Below are positions 33,419 to 42,019 of a DNA stretch of 64,000 bases, piece by piece. Positions within the stretch are counted from its first letter, which is position 1; each line of letters begins with the position of its first letter. Both the position numbers and the translations under genes were made by a program. Origin of the DNA: Myroides odoratus (GTDB taxonomy: Bacteria > Bacteroidota > Bacteroidia > Flavobacteriales > Flavobacteriaceae); assembly GCF_001549985.1 (NCBI RefSeq), contig NZ_LROZ01000009.1, positions 62,001 to 126,000 of the forward strand, given 5' to 3'. The notes beneath the pieces were generated by a model. That model had not been told where the DNA came from and did no database searches. It saw nothing but the letters and a program-made list of their open reading frames with translations.

Positions 33419-33967
33419 ATGGATAGCATGGTACTCGATATTTTGGTTTTATTGGCTTTGGCTTTTGGTGTGTTTAAAGGGTTTAAAAATGGTTTCTTTG
33501 TATCCGTTGTTGCCTTCTTATCCCTTTTAATTGGCACGATGGGAGCCTTAAAGTTTTCCAATGTGGTTAAAGATTTTCTTCAACATAAATGGGGATGGGA
33601 ATCTAGTTTTTTACCTGTATTGTCTTTTGTCATTGCATTTGTATTGGCCATATTAGCGGTGCGATTGGCAGCGCAAGTCACAACGAAAATTTTTGAAGCG
33701 GCCTTTTTAGGCTTTTTTAATCGAATGTTGGGGGCTTTATTCCAAATTTTAGTTGTTATTTTAATGATGAGCCTTGTGTATGCAGTAATGGATCAAATCA
33801 ATAATAGTATCCGTATCATCAGCCCAGAAACGTTAGCTTCATCAAAAAGCTATAGCATTTACTTGTTTGTATCCGAGCATATCTTTCCAAGTTTGTTTGA
33901 AATGGTCAAGTATTTATTTGAAAAAAGCGTAGATGTTTTGCAAACACCTACGCCTGAATCTATTTAA
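33419..33967 (+). CDS. CvpA family membrane protein
   Basis: A 182-residue inner-membrane protein with four hydrophobic helices. It opens MDSMVLDILVLLALAFGVFK followed by GFKNGFF, the CvpA signature, then a K/W-rich loop, a long helix VLSFVIAFVLAILAVRLAAQ, and GFFNRMLGALFQILVVIL. In enterobacteria CvpA was named for colicin V production and is linked to envelope stress; its role in Bacteroidota is not defined. The 3' end overlaps the convergent batE-like gene by 4 bp, with no room for a terminator. Confidence 0.88.
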   Translation: MDSMVLDILVLLALAFGVFKGFKNGFFVSVVAFLSLLIGTMGALKFSNVVKDFLQHKWGWESSFLPVLSFVIAFVLAILAVRLAAQVTTKIFEAAFLGFFNRMLGALFQILVVILMMSLVYAVMDQINNSIRIISPETLASSKSYSIYLFVSEHIFPSLFEMVKYLFEKSVDVLQTPTPESI

Positions 33968-34725
33968 ATTTCGCGAATTACCTCTTTGTTAATCCAACCA
34001 ATTTCTTGATTTTCTAAACGGACTTTTATCCATAATCCTTTTTCCTCTAGGAGCAATACTTTCGTTCCTTTGTGTAATTCTTTGAGTGTTGCTGAGGTTG
34101 TCTTAGCGTCTTCTTTGAGGTCCGTTTTGGCTGCAAATATTAGTGCCGCAGTGTTATTACTTGTATAATTGCTTTCAAAGGATGCAGCATATAGGCTTCC
34201 TAAGCCAAGAACTACACTAAGAATCATACCGACAAACAAGAGACGTTTGATTGTGCTATTGTGGTTTATAAAATAAACAATAAAACACAAGAGTAACGCA
34301 ATACTAGAGAGCGTGGCTACAATAGCCCATCCATCAACAGATAATTTACCTAATGATTGATGGATAATATCAGCTTTTTCATATTCCTGAATGATGGTAA
34401 TATCATCTTCCAAATGCTCTTTGGTAAAGTTTAAATTGGTTTTAGCCTCTTGCATGGAAGGATTTAGTTTCAAGGCCTTTTCATAGTAGTAAGCTGCATT
34501 GACATAATCTCCCGTTTTAAAATAGGCATTAGCTAGATTAAAATACAGTTCAGGTGAATGCTCCTGAATGTTTGCCAAAGCTAAATAGCCTTCAACCGCT
34601 TCTTTGAAGTGTTCCTTCTGAAAAGTTTCATTCACTTTGTCAAAAGACTTCTGCCAGTCCGTAGTTTGGGCGTAACTACATACCCCCAACAAGGCAAAAA
34701 CAAGATAGAAAGTTAGTTTTTTCAT
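33964..34725 (-). CDS. batE: BatE-like TPR/SH3 membrane protein
   Basis: The last gene of the Bat operon. A 253-residue protein with a signal peptide (KKLTFYLVFALLGVCSYAQ), two to three TPR units (~25-115, with LYFNLANAYFKTGDYVNAAYYYEKAL), two transmembrane helices (~133-185) and a C-terminal bacterial SH3 domain (~195-253, DLKEDAKTTSATLKELHKGT, GLWIKVRLENQEIGWI). The family accompanies BatA-D in Bacteroidota aerotolerance loci and is thought to act at the cell envelope. Its start codon is one base from the batD stop, so translation is probably coupled. Confidence 0.85.
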   Translation of the reverse strand: MKKLTFYLVFALLGVCSYAQTTDWQKSFDKVNETFQKEHFKEAVEGYLALANIQEHSPELYFNLANAYFKTGDYVNAAYYYEKALKLNPSMQEAKTNLNFTKEHLEDDITIIQEYEKADIIHQSLGKLSVDGWAIVATLSSIALLLCFIVYFINHNSTIKRLLFVGMILSVVLGLGSLYAASFESNYTSNNTAALIFAAKTDLKEDAKTTSATLKELHKGTKVLLLEEKGLWIKVRLENQEIGWINKEVIREI

Positions 34726-36488
34726 TAGGATTTAAATTGTTTTTCCAATTGATCAATAACATCAATGGCTGTTTCGTAATCTTTGACTATTTCTACTTGA
34801 TCTGTTGGCGTATAACGCGCCCATTCACAAGCATTTTTAAGGTTCATAAAGGAATCTATTGTGGCTGGTGTAATGGATTTTTCTTGCAAAATTTCAGTGA
34901 TATTATCATTGCTCATTTCGCTAGTTTCCATATTCAATTTCGCCTTTAAGAAATTGTGTAAACAACGTTCTAAAGCTTCATAAAACAGCGCTTTGTTATT
35001 CATGTGTTTTTTCGCTTCGCTAAGGTATTTCTTCGCTAATCGATTGTTTCTCTTTACTCTATTTCCTTCTACATCGTTGGCTTTAGCCTCTCTCAATCGC
35101 GTTGCAAGCACAAATAATGGCATGATTACAAGAGGTGCTAGCAATAAGAAATAGAACAACGAAGTATTCCAGTAGGTTGGTTGCTTAGATTCAACAAAAG
35201 TTAATGTCTTCTTGTTCTTTTGGAAAAGTTCCTGGTCATCTGCGTGATCTGCACTAGCAACTTCTTTATTTGTCGGCAACATAGGGCCGTCTAAAACATG
35301 AATCTTTAGGGTATCTGTTGTAATCGTTTTATATTGTTTGGACGCTAAATCGAAATATGAAAATTCCATTGGATCAATGTTGTATTCACCCTTATATTGT
35401 GGAATTATCGTGTATTTATTGGCTCTATTTCCCTGTAAACCAAAAGCTGTAGGATTTAACTTTTCTGAATATTGTGGGTCATACACCTCTAAAGCAGAAT
35501 GTGCAACCGGTGTAGGAATAGTAACCAGGTTGAGGTTTCCTTTTCCTGAAACAGTCACTGTTAAATACAACGGCTCACCCGCCTTTAACTCTGTAGTAGA
35601 GGGAGTTACTTTGAAGGAGAAATCACCCACTCCTCCAGAGAAGTTTGTAGGTCTATCTTTTTGAGGAAGTTCTTGTGCATCTATGGTAATGGTTTGGGTA
35701 CTAAATTCTTTTTCTACTAAACCATATTCAGGAAAACCAAAGAAATCTCGACGCCCTGTTGGTACTTCAACTTGAACGGTTAGGGATAGGGGTTTAATAA
35801 CCTGTTTACCTACTTCCTGAGCCATGATGATATCTTGCTTCAAGACGATGTAATTGTACATTTCCCCTTTGTATTTTCCTTGTTTTAATTCGGGACGTTG
35901 TGGCATTTCAATATTATACGTCCAGAACTTGTCGTAGGTAGGGATTTGATTGCCGCGATAACCACCGACATTTGCATTAAAATACAACTTGTATACAATG
36001 GAGATAGGTTCATTGACGAAAGGTTTAGTCTTTGAAACTTCAGCGACTAAGTGAACCTTGTCTAGAGACCCTTGCTGCATTTGATTGATCTGTTGACGAG
36101 GATCTTGTCGTTCAACAGCATCTGTAACTGTAATAGTGATAGGATTGGTAGTATACGTTTCACCATCCATCACAATGCTTGCTTTACCAATAGTTATTTT
36201 TCCTTTTCTCTTGGGTTGTAAAAGATAAGAAAAAGATTTTTTAAAAGATTTTTTTCCATTCATCCAAGCATAACTAACCGAACTATTTGGCCCGCCAACA
36301 ACACTAAATCCTTCAAAATTTGGAGAACGGAAATTATCTCCATCGCTATTCATCGTAAATTCAATCTGAATAACGTCATTTAAAGGCATTTGGTCTTTAT
36401 TAACACTCGCTTCAAAAGTTGCTTGTGCAGCTAAAGATTGTGTGAGGAGGACACAAACCAATACAATATACAGGTGTAATGTTTTCAT
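34725..36488 (-). CDS. batD: BatD family protein
   Basis: A 587-residue exported, membrane-anchored protein: signal peptide ending SLAAQ, several beta-sandwich domains in the periplasm (~22-420; FTMNSDGDNFRSPNFEGFSV, VVGGPNSS, then SFSYLLQPKRKGKITIG), one transmembrane helix (~440-462, FYFLLLAPLVIMPLFVLA) and a cytoplasmic helical tail (~470-587). This is the BatD layout (oxygen tolerance family). BatA-E are proposed to form an envelope complex with MoxR, important for stress survival in some Bacteroidota. The gene overlaps batE by one base and follows batC by 10 bp. Confidence 0.9.
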   Translation of the reverse strand: MKTLHLYIVLVCVLLTQSLAAQATFEASVNKDQMPLNDVIQIEFTMNSDGDNFRSPNFEGFSVVGGPNSSVSYAWMNGKKSFKKSFSYLLQPKRKGKITIGKASIVMDGETYTTNPITITVTDAVERQDPRQQINQMQQGSLDKVHLVAEVSKTKPFVNEPISIVYKLYFNANVGGYRGNQIPTYDKFWTYNIEMPQRPELKQGKYKGEMYNYIVLKQDIIMAQEVGKQVIKPLSLTVQVEVPTGRRDFFGFPEYGLVEKEFSTQTITIDAQELPQKDRPTNFSGGVGDFSFKVTPSTTELKAGEPLYLTVTVSGKGNLNLVTIPTPVAHSALEVYDPQYSEKLNPTAFGLQGNRANKYTIIPQYKGEYNIDPMEFSYFDLASKQYKTITTDTLKIHVLDGPMLPTNKEVASADHADDQELFQKNKKTLTFVESKQPTYWNTSLFYFLLLAPLVIMPLFVLATRLREAKANDVEGNRVKRNNRLAKKYLSEAKKHMNNKALFYEALERCLHNFLKAKLNMETSEMSNDNITEILQEKSITPATIDSFMNLKNACEWARYTPTDQVEIVKDYETAIDVIDQLEKQFKS

Positions 36489-36498
36489 AATTTAAAGC

Positions 36499-37374
36499 TT
36501 ACCAATCTTTTTTACGTTGTGTTGATACCCCTTGTGCTTCGCCTTTTTTATCTCCTTTTTTATTCTTGTCAATCAAACGTTGTTGTACCGCTTGTTCATC
36601 GCGATTCACCGCATCTAATATACGCTCCATCTGCTCTTTGCTTTGTTGTTGCTTCTGTTGCTGCGGATTTGGTTTTTGATCAGCATTTTGATCTTTATTA
36701 TCCTTGTTATCCTTGTTATCCTTGTTATCCTTGTTATCCTTATTGTCTTTATTATCCTTGTTGTCTCCTTGATCTTTCTTGTCGTCCTTTTGATTGTCCC
36801 CTTTATCATTCTGTTTGTTGTCGTCCTGATTTTGGTCCTGGTTCTTATCTTGATTCTGATCTTTGTTTTTGTCTTGATCTTGGTTGTCTTTATTATCCTG
36901 GTTATTTTGATCTTGATTGTCTTTATTCTGATCGTTTTGAGGATTTTCTTCGTTTAGTTTTTTTGCAACAGCATAGTTATAACGCGTTTCATCATCCTTC
37001 GGATTATTTCGCAACGCGTTTTTATAGGCCTGTTCAGCTGCTTTATAATTCTTTTCAGCCATATAAGCATTGCCCAAGTTATGATAGGCTTGATGTTTGG
37101 CTGTTTTAGTGGTTGCTTCTTGAATAGCTTTGTTATAGGCTGAAATGGCCTCTTTATTCTGCTTTTGGCGAATAAGACTATTCCCTAAATTATAGGTAGG
37201 TGTTTCCTTTTTGTCGCTCTTCGATGAGGCAATGCGATAAGCTGCTTCCGCTTGTGTGAATTGCTTGTGTTCATAGGTTTCATTTCCTACGGTTAAAGCG
37301 CGGCCTGCTGATTGTGCCCAGACAGACAGCGAAGTGAAAAGAACCAATCCAAAGGTCAAATATATATGTTTCAT
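36499..37374 (-). CDS. batC: BatC-like TPR protein with a long Asp/Asn/Lys/Gln low-complexity region
   Basis: From ATG 37374 (MKHIYLTFGLVLFTSLSVWA, signal peptide) the product is 291 residues. TPR units occupy ~25-145 (TYNLGNSLIRQKQNKEAISA, YHNLGNAYMAEKNYKAAEQA). Residues ~150-245 are almost only D, N, K and Q, including eight tandem D-N-K triplets encoded by a 9-bp repeat. The C-terminal ~45 residues (QSKEQMERILDAVNRDEQAV) are ordered and conserved in BatC. The low-complexity part probably acts as a flexible periplasmic linker. The frame beginning at 37395 is rejected because it adds seven residues before a good signal peptide. Confidence 0.85.
   Translation of the reverse strand: MKHIYLTFGLVLFTSLSVWAQSAGRALTVGNETYEHKQFTQAEAAYRIASSKSDKKETPTYNLGNSLIRQKQNKEAISAYNKAIQEATTKTAKHQAYHNLGNAYMAEKNYKAAEQAYKNALRNNPKDDETRYNYAVAKKLNEENPQNDQNKDNQDQNNQDNKDNQDQDKNKDQNQDKNQDQNQDDNKQNDKGDNQKDDKKDQGDNKDNKDNKDNKDNKDNKDNKDNKDQNADQKPNPQQQKQQQSKEQMERILDAVNRDEQAVQQRLIDKNKKGDKKGEAQGVSTQRKKDW
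36692..36763. repeat. 9-bp tandem repeat in batC
   Basis: Eight consecutive units of TCCTTGTTA and close variants (plus strand), encoding Asp-Asn-Lys triplets in frame on the minus strand. Being a multiple of three, expansion or contraction would keep the frame, so length variation between strains is likely. Confidence 0.85.
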
Positions 37375-37394
37375 TTTTCTACTAACTATAAGCA

Positions 37395-38426
37395 TTATTC
37401 TTTTTCATTGAAGAGGTTTAATTTCTTCATCCAACTCGTTTTGCGTTCAAGAATGAATAAATCAATACAAATGAGTAAAAAAGCTAAACCTAAAAACCAT
37501 TGAAATTGGGATTGAAATTCAGCAATTTGTTGAGATTCAAAATCCGTTTTTTCAATTTTGTTGAGCTCATTTGTAATTAGATCTACAATTTCTTGTGTAT
37601 TTGATCCATAAAAGTATTTTCCTCCAGTTGCATCCGCAATGTGTTTCAAGGTAGAGGGGTCTAATTTAGTGATAACAATCTCGTTGTCCCAATCTCTTTT
37701 ATATTCAATACCCTTTGCCGTTTTAATGGGAATAGGGCCTCCTTTTTCTGTTCCAACACCAATGGTAATAATCTTGATGTTTTTTTCTTTTGCTAATTCA
37801 ATAGATGAATCAACACCTTCACCGTGATCTTCCCCATCTGAAATAAGAATCATTACCTTACTTGTTCTAGGGTTATCGAAGTAATTACTCGCCACGTGGA
37901 TTGCATCTTCTAAGGCCGTTCCTTGAGAAGAAACCATATCGGTATTCATGGATTGTAAATACATTTTGGCCGCATAGTGATCGGTAGTAATGGGCAACAT
38001 GGGAAATGCACTCCCTGCATACCCTACAATTCCAATACGATCAGGTCCGAGACTATTGATAATTTGCGAGGTTAATTGTTTCATCTTCGCTAAGCGATCC
38101 GGAGCCATATCTTGTGCAAGCATACTCTTAGAAACATCTAGCGTGAAAACAATATCAACCCCTTGTCTTTTTACAGTAACAATGCGTGTGCCAATTTTTG
38201 GATTGACCAGTGCAAATATGATACAAATCAAAGCCGTTACATATAAACCCGCTTTGATGATGGATTTATTTGCAGATTTATTTGGAGCTAACGCTTGCAG
38301 TGCTTTTGGTGTAGCAAACGTTTTTTGCACTTTCTTTTTCCATAGTATTTCCCATACCACTAGCAAAGCAATAACCGCTATTGCAAGTAGTAAAAGAAAA
38401 TATTTTTTGTCATCTAATTCCCACAT
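37395..38426 (-). CDS. batB: BatB-like von Willebrand factor A membrane protein
   Basis: A 343-residue protein with N-terminal membrane helices (~7-27 and ~57-76), a VWA domain (~88-290) and a C-terminal helix (~308-327). The metal-ion-dependent adhesion site is complete: DIVFTLDVSKSMLAQDMAPD (DxSxS), the Thr in SQGTALEDAI, and ILISDGEDHGEGV. VWA-MIDAS domains bind partner proteins through a divalent metal. It sits between batA and batC in the usual order, 20 bp before the batC start codon. The role in aerotolerance is known for the family, not shown here. Confidence 0.92.
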   Translation of the reverse strand: MWELDDKKYFLLLLAIAVIALLVVWEILWKKKVQKTFATPKALQALAPNKSANKSIIKAGLYVTALICIIFALVNPKIGTRIVTVKRQGVDIVFTLDVSKSMLAQDMAPDRLAKMKQLTSQIINSLGPDRIGIVGYAGSAFPMLPITTDHYAAKMYLQSMNTDMVSSQGTALEDAIHVASNYFDNPRTSKVMILISDGEDHGEGVDSSIELAKEKNIKIITIGVGTEKGGPIPIKTAKGIEYKRDWDNEIVITKLDPSTLKHIADATGGKYFYGSNTQEIVDLITNELNKIEKTDFESQQIAEFQSQFQWFLGLAFLLICIDLFILERKTSWMKKLNLFNEKE

Positions 38427-38433
38427 AATGCTA

Positions 38434-39435
38434 TTAAATAAATCCTCTAAAAAGTGTTTTACTTAGAATAAAATCTAATGCTAATAAGATAAAAGCAAGA
38501 AGAGCAAACAATCTGAATTTTTCTTCTGTATTAACATACTTCTGCTCATCTATTTTTGTTTTTTCTAGCTGATTGATTTCGTCGTATATATTTTTAAGGC
38601 TTTGCGTATTGGTTGCTCTAAAATATTGTCCTCCTGTTTCTTTGGCAATGGTCTTCATCAATTCCTCATCCAATTCAACAGGTATTTTTTCATAGCGTAA
38701 CTCCCCATTAGGGCCATAACCCACAGGAGATTCTGCCAATCCGTTTGTTCCTATTCCAATCGTGTAAATTTTAATGTTGAATTCTTTGGCAATTTGAGTT
38801 GCCATTAAAGGATCAACCGTCCCTGTGTTATTTACCCCATCCGTTAGTAAAATGATGATTTTACTTTTTGCAGGGCTTGTTTTTATGCGATTAATAGCCG
38901 TGGTTAACCCTACACCAATAGCGGTTCCATCTCGTAAATCATCAGAGTATTTAATATCTCGAAGTGAATTTAAAAGTAAGGTTTTATCACTAGTTACGGG
39001 AGTTTTCGTATAGGCTTCTGCCGCGTAAATTACAATTCCGATGCGATCAGCGACACGTTGACTTACGAAATCAGCAGCTACTTCCTTTAAGGCTTCTAAG
39101 CGGTTGGGTTTTAAATCTTTAGCTAGCATACTCCCCGAAATATCCATCGCCATTACAATATCAATCCCATGGGTTGAGTGTATTTGATGGTCTACACTAA
39201 TTACTTGGGGACGCGCTAAGGCAACGATAAGTGCACTCAAGGCTACTGTTTTTAGTACAATAGACAAGGGTAACAGGCGAACTAAAAGGGATGAATGCCC
39301 CGTAAAAGGTGCTATCGAACTGAATTTAATAGTTGCCTTTTGTTTCTTTCTGTTTCTATACCAAATGAAGATAACAAGAGGTAATAGCAGAAACAACCAA
39401 AAGAATTCAGGATGTAAAAAGGTTGCGTTTCTCAT
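38434..39435 (-). CDS. batA: BatA-like von Willebrand factor A membrane protein
   Basis: A 333-residue sister of BatB with the same arrangement: transmembrane helices at ~8-24 and ~57-77, VWA domain (~90-285), C-terminal helix (~308-326). MIDAS residues are in DIVMAMDISGSMLAKDLKPN (DxSxS), DGTAIGVGLTTAI and IILLTDGVNNTG. It lies 7 bp upstream of batB and 2 bp downstream of the DUF4381/BatD-like gene, firmly in the operon. The two VWA proteins probably pair with each other or with the MoxR ATPase. Confidence 0.92.
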   Translation of the reverse strand: MRNATFLHPEFFWLFLLLPLVIFIWYRNRKKQKATIKFSSIAPFTGHSSLLVRLLPLSIVLKTVALSALIVALARPQVISVDHQIHSTHGIDIVMAMDISGSMLAKDLKPNRLEALKEVAADFVSQRVADRIGIVIYAAEAYTKTPVTSDKTLLLNSLRDIKYSDDLRDGTAIGVGLTTAINRIKTSPAKSKIIILLTDGVNNTGTVDPLMATQIAKEFNIKIYTIGIGTNGLAESPVGYGPNGELRYEKIPVELDEELMKTIAKETGGQYFRATNTQSLKNIYDEINQLEKTKIDEQKYVNTEEKFRLFALLAFILLALDFILSKTLFRGFI

Positions 39436-39437
39436 AG

Positions 39438-41069
39438 TTACTTTTCTTGTTTGTATTGCATGGAGTCAAAAACTTTTTCAGTAATCTCATCTGCATATTG
39501 ATCTTCTGTATGGTGGAATACCCATACTTGATTTAAAACGGTTTTACTCTCGTGCGTTAATACACAAGCAAATGCTATTTTTTGATTTTTTCCTTGATCT
39601 AATTTCAGGGTGAAACTACCTTTGGCTTTTAATCCTGTCAGTCCCGAAGCATTTTCAAATTTCTCGTGGGTTAATTCAATCGCATCCACATCGTAATTCT
39701 TGGTGATTAACTTCAGAGAATGATCGATAATTTCTTCTTCGGTATATTTAAAATCTTTTCCTGTTTGTATGGTACTCAAGGTGATGAAAATAGGATTACC
39801 TAATTCACCACTTTTGAATTGTTGTATATTGTCAATTCCGTCAATTCCGCTATCGCCAACTGTTGGATCGTTCTTTCTTACCAATACATCTGGAGTACTA
39901 ACAGTTAGTCCAACACCACTGCCATAGGTACTGTTAATCCATTCTTGTTGGAGTAGACGTTTTGAAGAGTTGAACGTAAATAAGCTCAGATTCTGTTCTG
40001 AAGTGATGTTGATTACATAAACAATACCAATAAGCAGGATTAATACGGCTGAAATTGCGGTAGGAATTCCAAAACGCACTCTCTTTCTCTTTCTTTTTCG
40101 CTCTTCTCTCAAGCGAATGCGTTCGGTTTGAGTAGCGGCAGAAATAGGATAAGCGGTGTTAATCTCGTTAATGATATTTTGTGTTTTAGACGTATCTGCA
40201 ACAATTTCATTATCTGCGGGTTGTGATTTAGCAAACTTTACTAAGTCAGCCGTATCCAAGATGTGCTTGAATTCTTTGATAATTTTAGGATCAATTTTTA
40301 TTTCCTTATCGCGAAGGGTATTCTTTAAAATAGATACTGTCTCAAAAGTGGTTAACTCCCGTGCAGAAATACCAAAGGTATCTTCAATAAAGGCACGAGC
40401 GATATCCGTCATCTCAGAATAATACGGTTTTGCATCTCCACGCGTCCAATTTTGTTTCTCTTCCAATTGCTTAAGCTTGGTTACTGCTTTCTCAAAAGGG
40501 GTACTGTATTTATCGTCTTCTGTAAGATTTTTGTCTTGTAGTTTTTTGATAATAAAGTAAATGACAATCCCTATTACAATCGCTAAAAGAAGAAAAGCAA
40601 GGTAGTACCAGCTTGTAGAAGGAGCTGCTCCTGCTTTGGAAATCGATTTAATATCGTATAAGGGTGTTTTTAAAGTATCTACAACAACATTTTGAACGTT
40701 GATGCGAATAGAATCCGTCTTAAATAACTTCGCATCAATGATAACAGGCAATTCGGGAATGGTAAAGCTCCCTTCATCGAATTGCGTTAATTCATAGCTT
40801 TTGATTAACTCAATGAAGTTGTCTTTTTTAATGGTATCGATTGGATAGGAATCTATGACTTCTAAAGCCCCTAACGTTTCCGATTCAGGAAATAATACTT
40901 TACTATCCTTAGAAGTAATGGCACGAATGCTATATTTTATAGGTTCCCCAATTTTAATGTTGGTGGTATCTACTTTTGTTTCAAGTGGTAACTGAGCTAA
41001 CATCAACTGAGATGATAACAAAAGAATAAGTACGCTTAAAAGATTGTATTTTGTTCTATTCAGTGTCAT
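39438..41069 (-). CDS. Bat-operon membrane protein (BatD/DUF4381-like) with an extra C-terminal domain
   Basis: A 543-residue protein: signal peptide (ends LMLAQ), beta-sandwich (~27-130, KIGEPIKYSIRAITSKDSKV), a transmembrane helix (~152-171), a cytoplasmic helical segment with YSEMTDIARAFIEDTFGISA (DUF4381-like, ~200-295), a strongly basic stretch RLREERKRKRKRVRF (~320-335), a second transmembrane helix (~337-357), and then ~185 more residues ending in a domain with IFITLSTIQTGKDFKYTEEE and AFACVLTHESKTVLNQVWVF. The last domain is not part of the usual DUF4381 protein. It lies between the DUF58 gene and batA with spacers of 1-2 bp. Confidence 0.75.
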   Translation of the reverse strand: MTLNRTKYNLLSVLILLLSSQLMLAQLPLETKVDTTNIKIGEPIKYSIRAITSKDSKVLFPESETLGALEVIDSYPIDTIKKDNFIELIKSYELTQFDEGSFTIPELPVIIDAKLFKTDSIRINVQNVVVDTLKTPLYDIKSISKAGAAPSTSWYYLAFLLLAIVIGIVIYFIIKKLQDKNLTEDDKYSTPFEKAVTKLKQLEEKQNWTRGDAKPYYSEMTDIARAFIEDTFGISARELTTFETVSILKNTLRDKEIKIDPKIIKEFKHILDTADLVKFAKSQPADNEIVADTSKTQNIINEINTAYPISAATQTERIRLREERKRKRKRVRFGIPTAISAVLILLIGIVYVINITSEQNLSLFTFNSSKRLLQQEWINSTYGSGVGLTVSTPDVLVRKNDPTVGDSGIDGIDNIQQFKSGELGNPIFITLSTIQTGKDFKYTEEEIIDHSLKLITKNYDVDAIELTHEKFENASGLTGLKAKGSFTLKLDQGKNQKIAFACVLTHESKTVLNQVWVFHHTEDQYADEITEKVFDSMQYKQEK

Positions 41070-41070
41070 T

Positions 41071-41934
41071 TTATCTAGCTTTGAAATACCCTAATAATTT
41101 TTTTACATAACTCTCATCTACACGCATGTTGATTACACCTGCTCCACATTTTTGAAAGGTCTTCTTGAACTGATCTTCTTGTTTTAAAAAATGAGCGGTA
41201 TATTGATTTCTAACCTCTTTACTTCCTGTATTGACTAGGATTTCTTCTCCTGTTTCTGCATCATAGGTATTGATCATTCCTACATTAGGCAGTTCTTTTT
41301 CTCGTTCATCATAAATGCGTATTCCTGTGATATCGTGTTTTTTAGCTGATATCTTTAAGGTGCTTTCGTAAGGAGGTGTAACAAAGTCAGATAGGATAAA
41401 AACAATAGCCTTTTTCTTGATTACTTTTGATAAGTAAGCTAAGGCTAAAGCAACATCGGTTTGTTGACTTTTGGGCTTGAAATCAATCAATTCACGTATA
41501 ATGCGCAACACATGCATTTTTCCCTTTTTAGGAGGAACGAATAATTCAATTTGGTCCGAAAATAAAATTAGTCCAATTTTATCGTTGTTTTGCGTGGCAG
41601 AAAACGCTAAAGTTGCGGCTATTTCTGTGACGATATCTTGTTTGAATGCATCGGTTGACCCGAAGTTTTCAGAGGCACTGATATCTACCATAAGCATTAA
41701 GGTAAGCTCTCTTTCTTCTTCGAAAACTTTGATATAAGGCTCATTGTAACGCGCAGTAACGTTCCAATCAATGGCGCGAACATCATCGCCAAATTGATAC
41801 GGACGCACTTCAGAAAAAGTCATACCACGCCCTTTAAAGGAAGTGTGGTATTCCCCAGAAAAAATATGATCACTTAAACGCTTGGTTTTGATCTCAATTT
41901 TTTTGACCTTTTTTAAAATCTCTTTGGTTTCCAT
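41071..41934 (-). CDS. DUF58 domain protein
   Basis: From ATG 41934 (METKEILKKVKKIEIKTKR) a 287-residue cytoplasmic protein. The DUF58 core is clear: IFSGEYHTSFKGRGMTFSEV, RPYQFGDDVRAIDWNVTARY (~48-67), YIKVFEEERELTLMLMVDIS, the last containing a VWA-like DxSxS (MVDISAS). DUF58 proteins accompany MoxR ATPases in many bacteria and are believed to be their partners or substrates. It is the second gene after moxR (85-bp gap). An upstream ATG six codons earlier (41952) is less likely. Confidence 0.92.
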   Translation of the reverse strand: METKEILKKVKKIEIKTKRLSDHIFSGEYHTSFKGRGMTFSEVRPYQFGDDVRAIDWNVTARYNEPYIKVFEEERELTLMLMVDISASENFGSTDAFKQDIVTEIAATLAFSATQNNDKIGLILFSDQIELFVPPKKGKMHVLRIIRELIDFKPKSQQTDVALALAYLSKVIKKKAIVFILSDFVTPPYESTLKISAKKHDITGIRIYDEREKELPNVGMINTYDAETGEEILVNTGSKEVRNQYTAHFLKQEDQFKKTFQKCGAGVINMRVDESYVKKLLGYFKAR

Positions 41935-42019
41935 TGTAAAAGAATTATTCAAAATAATTATTCCTTAAACGAGCGGAATAATTGTGAAATAAATAGTTGT
42001 AATCCCTAGTATTTGATTA

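Noticed and set aside
33419..33967. Bacteriocin locus suggested by the CvpA name
   Set aside because: CvpA proteins are general envelope proteins; no bacteriocin precursor, immunity or export gene is nearby.
36692..36763. CRISPR-like array in batC
   Set aside because: The 9-bp units are contiguous without spacers and encode an in-frame peptide repeat.
36519..37109. Plus-strand Cys/Tyr/Pro-rich frame opposite batC
   Set aside because: It is the antisense reading of the D/N/K/Q repeat; composition is explained by the repeat, and batC has a signal peptide, TPRs and operon context.
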